Source: Paenibacillus pedocola (GTDB lineage Bacteria > Bacillota > Bacilli > Paenibacillales > Paenibacillaceae). Taken from it: a stretch of DNA of 64,000 nt. The notes beneath the pieces are model-generated. The model did no database searches, was not told where the DNA came from, and saw nothing but the letters and a program-made list of their open reading frames with translations. Below are positions 62,309-64,000 of this stretch, piece by piece. Made by a program: the position numbers and the translations under genes. The stretch is from the NCBI RefSeq assembly GCF_031599675.1, contig NZ_CP134223.1, positions 992,001 through 1,056,000 on the forward strand. The letters are read 5' to 3'. The number at the start of each line of letters is the position of its first letter. The first letter of the stretch is position 1.

Positions 62309-62824
62309 ATGGAGGAAGTGCCGGATCACCTGGATCACGGTCTGCAGATTGTCTTTATCGGCTTTAACCCGAGCATCCGCTCAGGGGAACTGGGGCATCA
62401 TTATGCGAACCCGCGCAACAACTTTTGGAGGATTCTCCACCAGTCAGGTCTGACGCCGCGCCTGTACGAGGCCTCCGAGGATGGAGAGCTGCTGAAGCTG
62501 GGGTATGGTTTTACGAACATTGTCGCCCGTCCAACGGTAGGTGCGGAGGATATTACCCGTGAAGAATATGCTGCAGGGAGGGAGCTGCTGAGAACCAAGC
62601 TGGCCCTGTACCGGCCGGAAATTGCCTGTTTTGTAGGCAAAGGCGTCTACACTGAATTCAGCCGCAGAACCAAGGTGCAGTGGGGCTTTCAGCAGGAAGC
62701 GCCGGTAGTTGACGGTGTACGCGAGTTCGTTGCCCCGTCCTCCAGCGGCCTGGTCCGTATGCCGATGCCGGAGATCGTGGATATTTACCGCAAACTATAT
62801 GACTTTACCCATGAGGGTGTTTAA
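62309..62824 (+). CDS. mug: G/U mismatch-specific uracil/thymine DNA glycosylase (Mug/TDG type)
   Basis: A 171-residue DNA glycosylase of the Mug/TDG branch of the uracil-DNA glycosylase fold. The catalytic-site block reads GFNPSIRSGELGHHYANP, with Asn in the active-site GFNPS. The second motif is APSSSGLVRM near residue 142. It removes uracil or thymine opposite guanine. GGAGGG lies 7 bp before the ATG. It follows kptA by 22 bp on the same strand and may simply be cotranscribed with the RNA-repair genes. A perfect terminator ends the run. Confidence 0.93.
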   Translation: MEEVPDHLDHGLQIVFIGFNPSIRSGELGHHYANPRNNFWRILHQSGLTPRLYEASEDGELLKLGYGFTNIVARPTVGAEDITREEYAAGRELLRTKLALYRPEIACFVGKGVYTEFSRRTKVQWGFQQEAPVVDGVREFVAPSSSGLVRMPMPEIVDIYRKLYDFTHEGV

Positions 62825-62851
62825 ATTAGACGCCAGGTTCATGGCAAAAGA

Positions 62852-62880
62852 AAAACACCCTTGCCGGCAAGGGTGTTTTT
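62852..62880. terminator. perfect bidirectional terminator
   Basis: A fully symmetrical hairpin of AAAACACCCTTGCC / GGCAAGGGTGTTTT lies between the convergent mug and TagO-like genes, with a T-run on both strands. Confidence 0.95.
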
Positions 62881-62919
62881 ACATATTACCGGCTGCCGAA
62901 ATACCGGCATGCTTGAATA

Positions 62920-63891
62920 TCAGGTTTCGATCAACAGCAGGATGATCGAGGACAGCGACAGACAGACACTGACCAGATACAGGACGGCAACAACCTGCTT
63001 CTGGTTCAGTCCGGCTTTGAGCAGCCGGTAGTGTACCTGGCTGGCATCGGCCTGATAGATTGCTTTGCCTTGAATGAACCGTTTGATTACGACAAAAATA
63101 TTGTCGAAGATCGGCACGCCCATCGCCAGAATCGGGATGAACAACGACAGCACTGTGGCCTGCTTGAAGGCTCCATCCAGGGCGATTACCGCCAGGATAA
63201 AGCCGAGAAAGGTAGCGCCGGCGTCGCCCATGAAGATTTTGGCAGGTGCTTTGTTGAAGCGTAAGTAAGCAAGAGTAACACCGACCAGAGAAATGGCCAT
63301 GATGGCGGATGCGGACTGGCCCTTCATGAGTGCGACAATGAACAGCGTGATTGCTGAGATTGCCGTAAGTCCTCCCGCCAGGCCGTCCATGCCGTCGGAG
63401 AAATTAATAACCGTAGTGACACCGAAGATCCAGACGATCGTCAGTACGAACTGCAGAATGAACGGCAGGGAAATGTAGTCCCCGGAGAACGGGTTGATGA
63501 ACCCGGTAAAAGCATTGCCGGACAGGAACACAAGAATTGCCGCCGCAATCTGTACAATAAACTTGGGGAGCGCCGGGAAATCCTTGCCTTTTGTCTTGTA
63601 CCAGTCATCAATAGTACCTATAGTGAGCAGAAGCACCCCGCCGATGAAAAGGGCGAGCGTCTCCAGCGAGAAATCCCGGGCAAACAGCAGGTATGTAATG
63701 AAAAAACCGATAAATATCGCATAGCTGGCTGTCAGAGGAATAGGCTCCCTATGGATTTTACGTTCGACATCCTGCCGGGGCCTGTCCACAAAATCAAGCC
63801 GGAACGCAAGCTTGCCTAGCGGAGGGATGAGCAGGTAAACGATGAAAAATGACACCAGGAACGATAAAACGTATAAAATGACAATCACCAC
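62920..63891 (-). CDS. MraY/WecA/TagO-family undecaprenyl-phosphate sugar-phosphate transferase
   Basis: A 323-residue membrane enzyme with about ten helices, of the family that moves a sugar-1-phosphate from a UDP-sugar to undecaprenyl phosphate. Such enzymes start wall teichoic acid or polysaccharide synthesis. Conserved blocks are TIDDWYKTKG (DD pair), NFSDGMDGLAGG and IFMGDAGATFLG. The C-terminal loop, usually HLHHRL in TagO/WecA, reads SQVHYRLLKAG, with only one histidine kept. The likely start is GTG 63891; its ribosome site is weak. It is monocistronic and convergent with mug. Confidence 0.9.
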   Translation of the reverse strand: MVIVILYVLSFLVSFFIVYLLIPPLGKLAFRLDFVDRPRQDVERKIHREPIPLTASYAIFIGFFITYLLFARDFSLETLALFIGGVLLLTIGTIDDWYKTKGKDFPALPKFIVQIAAAILVFLSGNAFTGFINPFSGDYISLPFILQFVLTIVWIFGVTTVINFSDGMDGLAGGLTAISAITLFIVALMKGQSASAIMAISLVGVTLAYLRFNKAPAKIFMGDAGATFLGFILAVIALDGAFKQATVLSLFIPILAMGVPIFDNIFVVIKRFIQGKAIYQADASQVHYRLLKAGLNQKQVVAVLYLVSVCLSLSSIILLLIET

Positions 63892-63975
63892 CGTTGATTT
63901 TTTTAAACAGGTCTGTCTAAATTATATCGCAGAGCATGTTATCTTGTCGATTGGACGTAAATTTGGAGGCGAATC

Positions 63976-64000
63976 ATGAAATACGATGTGATTTTATTTG
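63976..64000 (+). CDS. start of a further gene, truncated by the window edge
   Basis: ATG at 63976 is preceded by GGAGG at 63965-63969. The first eight codons read MKYDVILF and the frame is open to the window end. Function cannot be judged. Confidence 0.6.

Overview
The window looks like chromosomal DNA of a Paenibacillus-type endospore-forming Firmicute (Bacillota). Reasons: moderate GC with strong AGGAGG-type ribosome binding sites, an S-layer homology (SLH) anchored surface protein, a QoxABCD-type menaquinol oxidase, a TagO/MraY-type lipid-carrier glycosyltransferase, an ECF transporter, YtrA-type GntR/ABC operons and proteins with copper-amine-oxidase-like N-terminal domains. No rRNA, tRNA, CRISPR array, transposase or prophage gene was seen. 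The genus is an inference from gene content.

Layout. 1-11.0 kb: an MpsC/DUF2294 gene; an operon for a SsuABC/NMT1-type ABC importer, an isochorismatase-fold amidohydrolase and an MFS transporter; a convergent variant ThyX; Nudix, GNAT and APH-type enzymes; an SDR oxidoreductase; and a stand-alone 3-dehydroquinate synthase homologue. 11.1-29.6 kb: a large accessory locus. Divergent from a promoter region near 14.7-14.9 kb run a leftward set (50-aa membrane peptide, zinc-ribbon membrane protein, TM-anchored 603-aa protein) and a rightward set (vWA membrane protein, 1129-aa tubulin-like GTPase, 851-aa partner, second vWA membrane protein, beta-sandwich protein, zinc-ribbon GTPase of DO-GTPase2 type, GAP1-type membrane protein). 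It reads as one membrane-tethered NTPase system of unknown function and is one of the two main finds.

30.1-40.0 kb: a cobalamin riboswitch and terminator lead into an operon that looks like a complete B12 capture and import route. It holds a 1735-aa secreted protein with two alpha/alpha-toroid regions, four DUF4430-type modules and three SLH domains, then a lipoprotein with one DUF4430 domain, then ECF-T, a fused ECF-A1A2 and a CbrT-like S component. The toroid plus DUF4430 pairing has the same parts list as animal intrinsic factor and transcobalamin. This is the second main find.

40.1-56.4 kb is mostly ordinary: a chemoreceptor, a secreted beta-helix protein, qoxABCD, a polysaccharide deacetylase, a TetR/MFS drug-efflux pair with three operator palindromes, agmatine deiminase, and a GntR-ABC-permease operon with a perfect operator over its promoter. 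56.5-62.9 kb: an orphan 43-aa ORF, then an RNA-repair cassette (YcgL-type nucleotidyltransferase, Hen1 methyltransferase, Pnkp, KptA/Tpt1) followed by a Mug-type DNA glycosylase. The window closes with a TagO/WecA-like transferase and the first codons of another gene.

Non-coding structure is notable. Two intergenic arrays (22.76-22.95 kb and 29.79-29.98 kb), each of four short palindromes, have different sequences but almost the same spacing (51/62/52 and 51/62/51 bp). They flank the second half of the GTPase locus. A roughly 127-bp nested palindrome lies at 11.12-11.25 kb, and a leader that could form a pseudoknot sits just upstream of the DO-GTPase gene.
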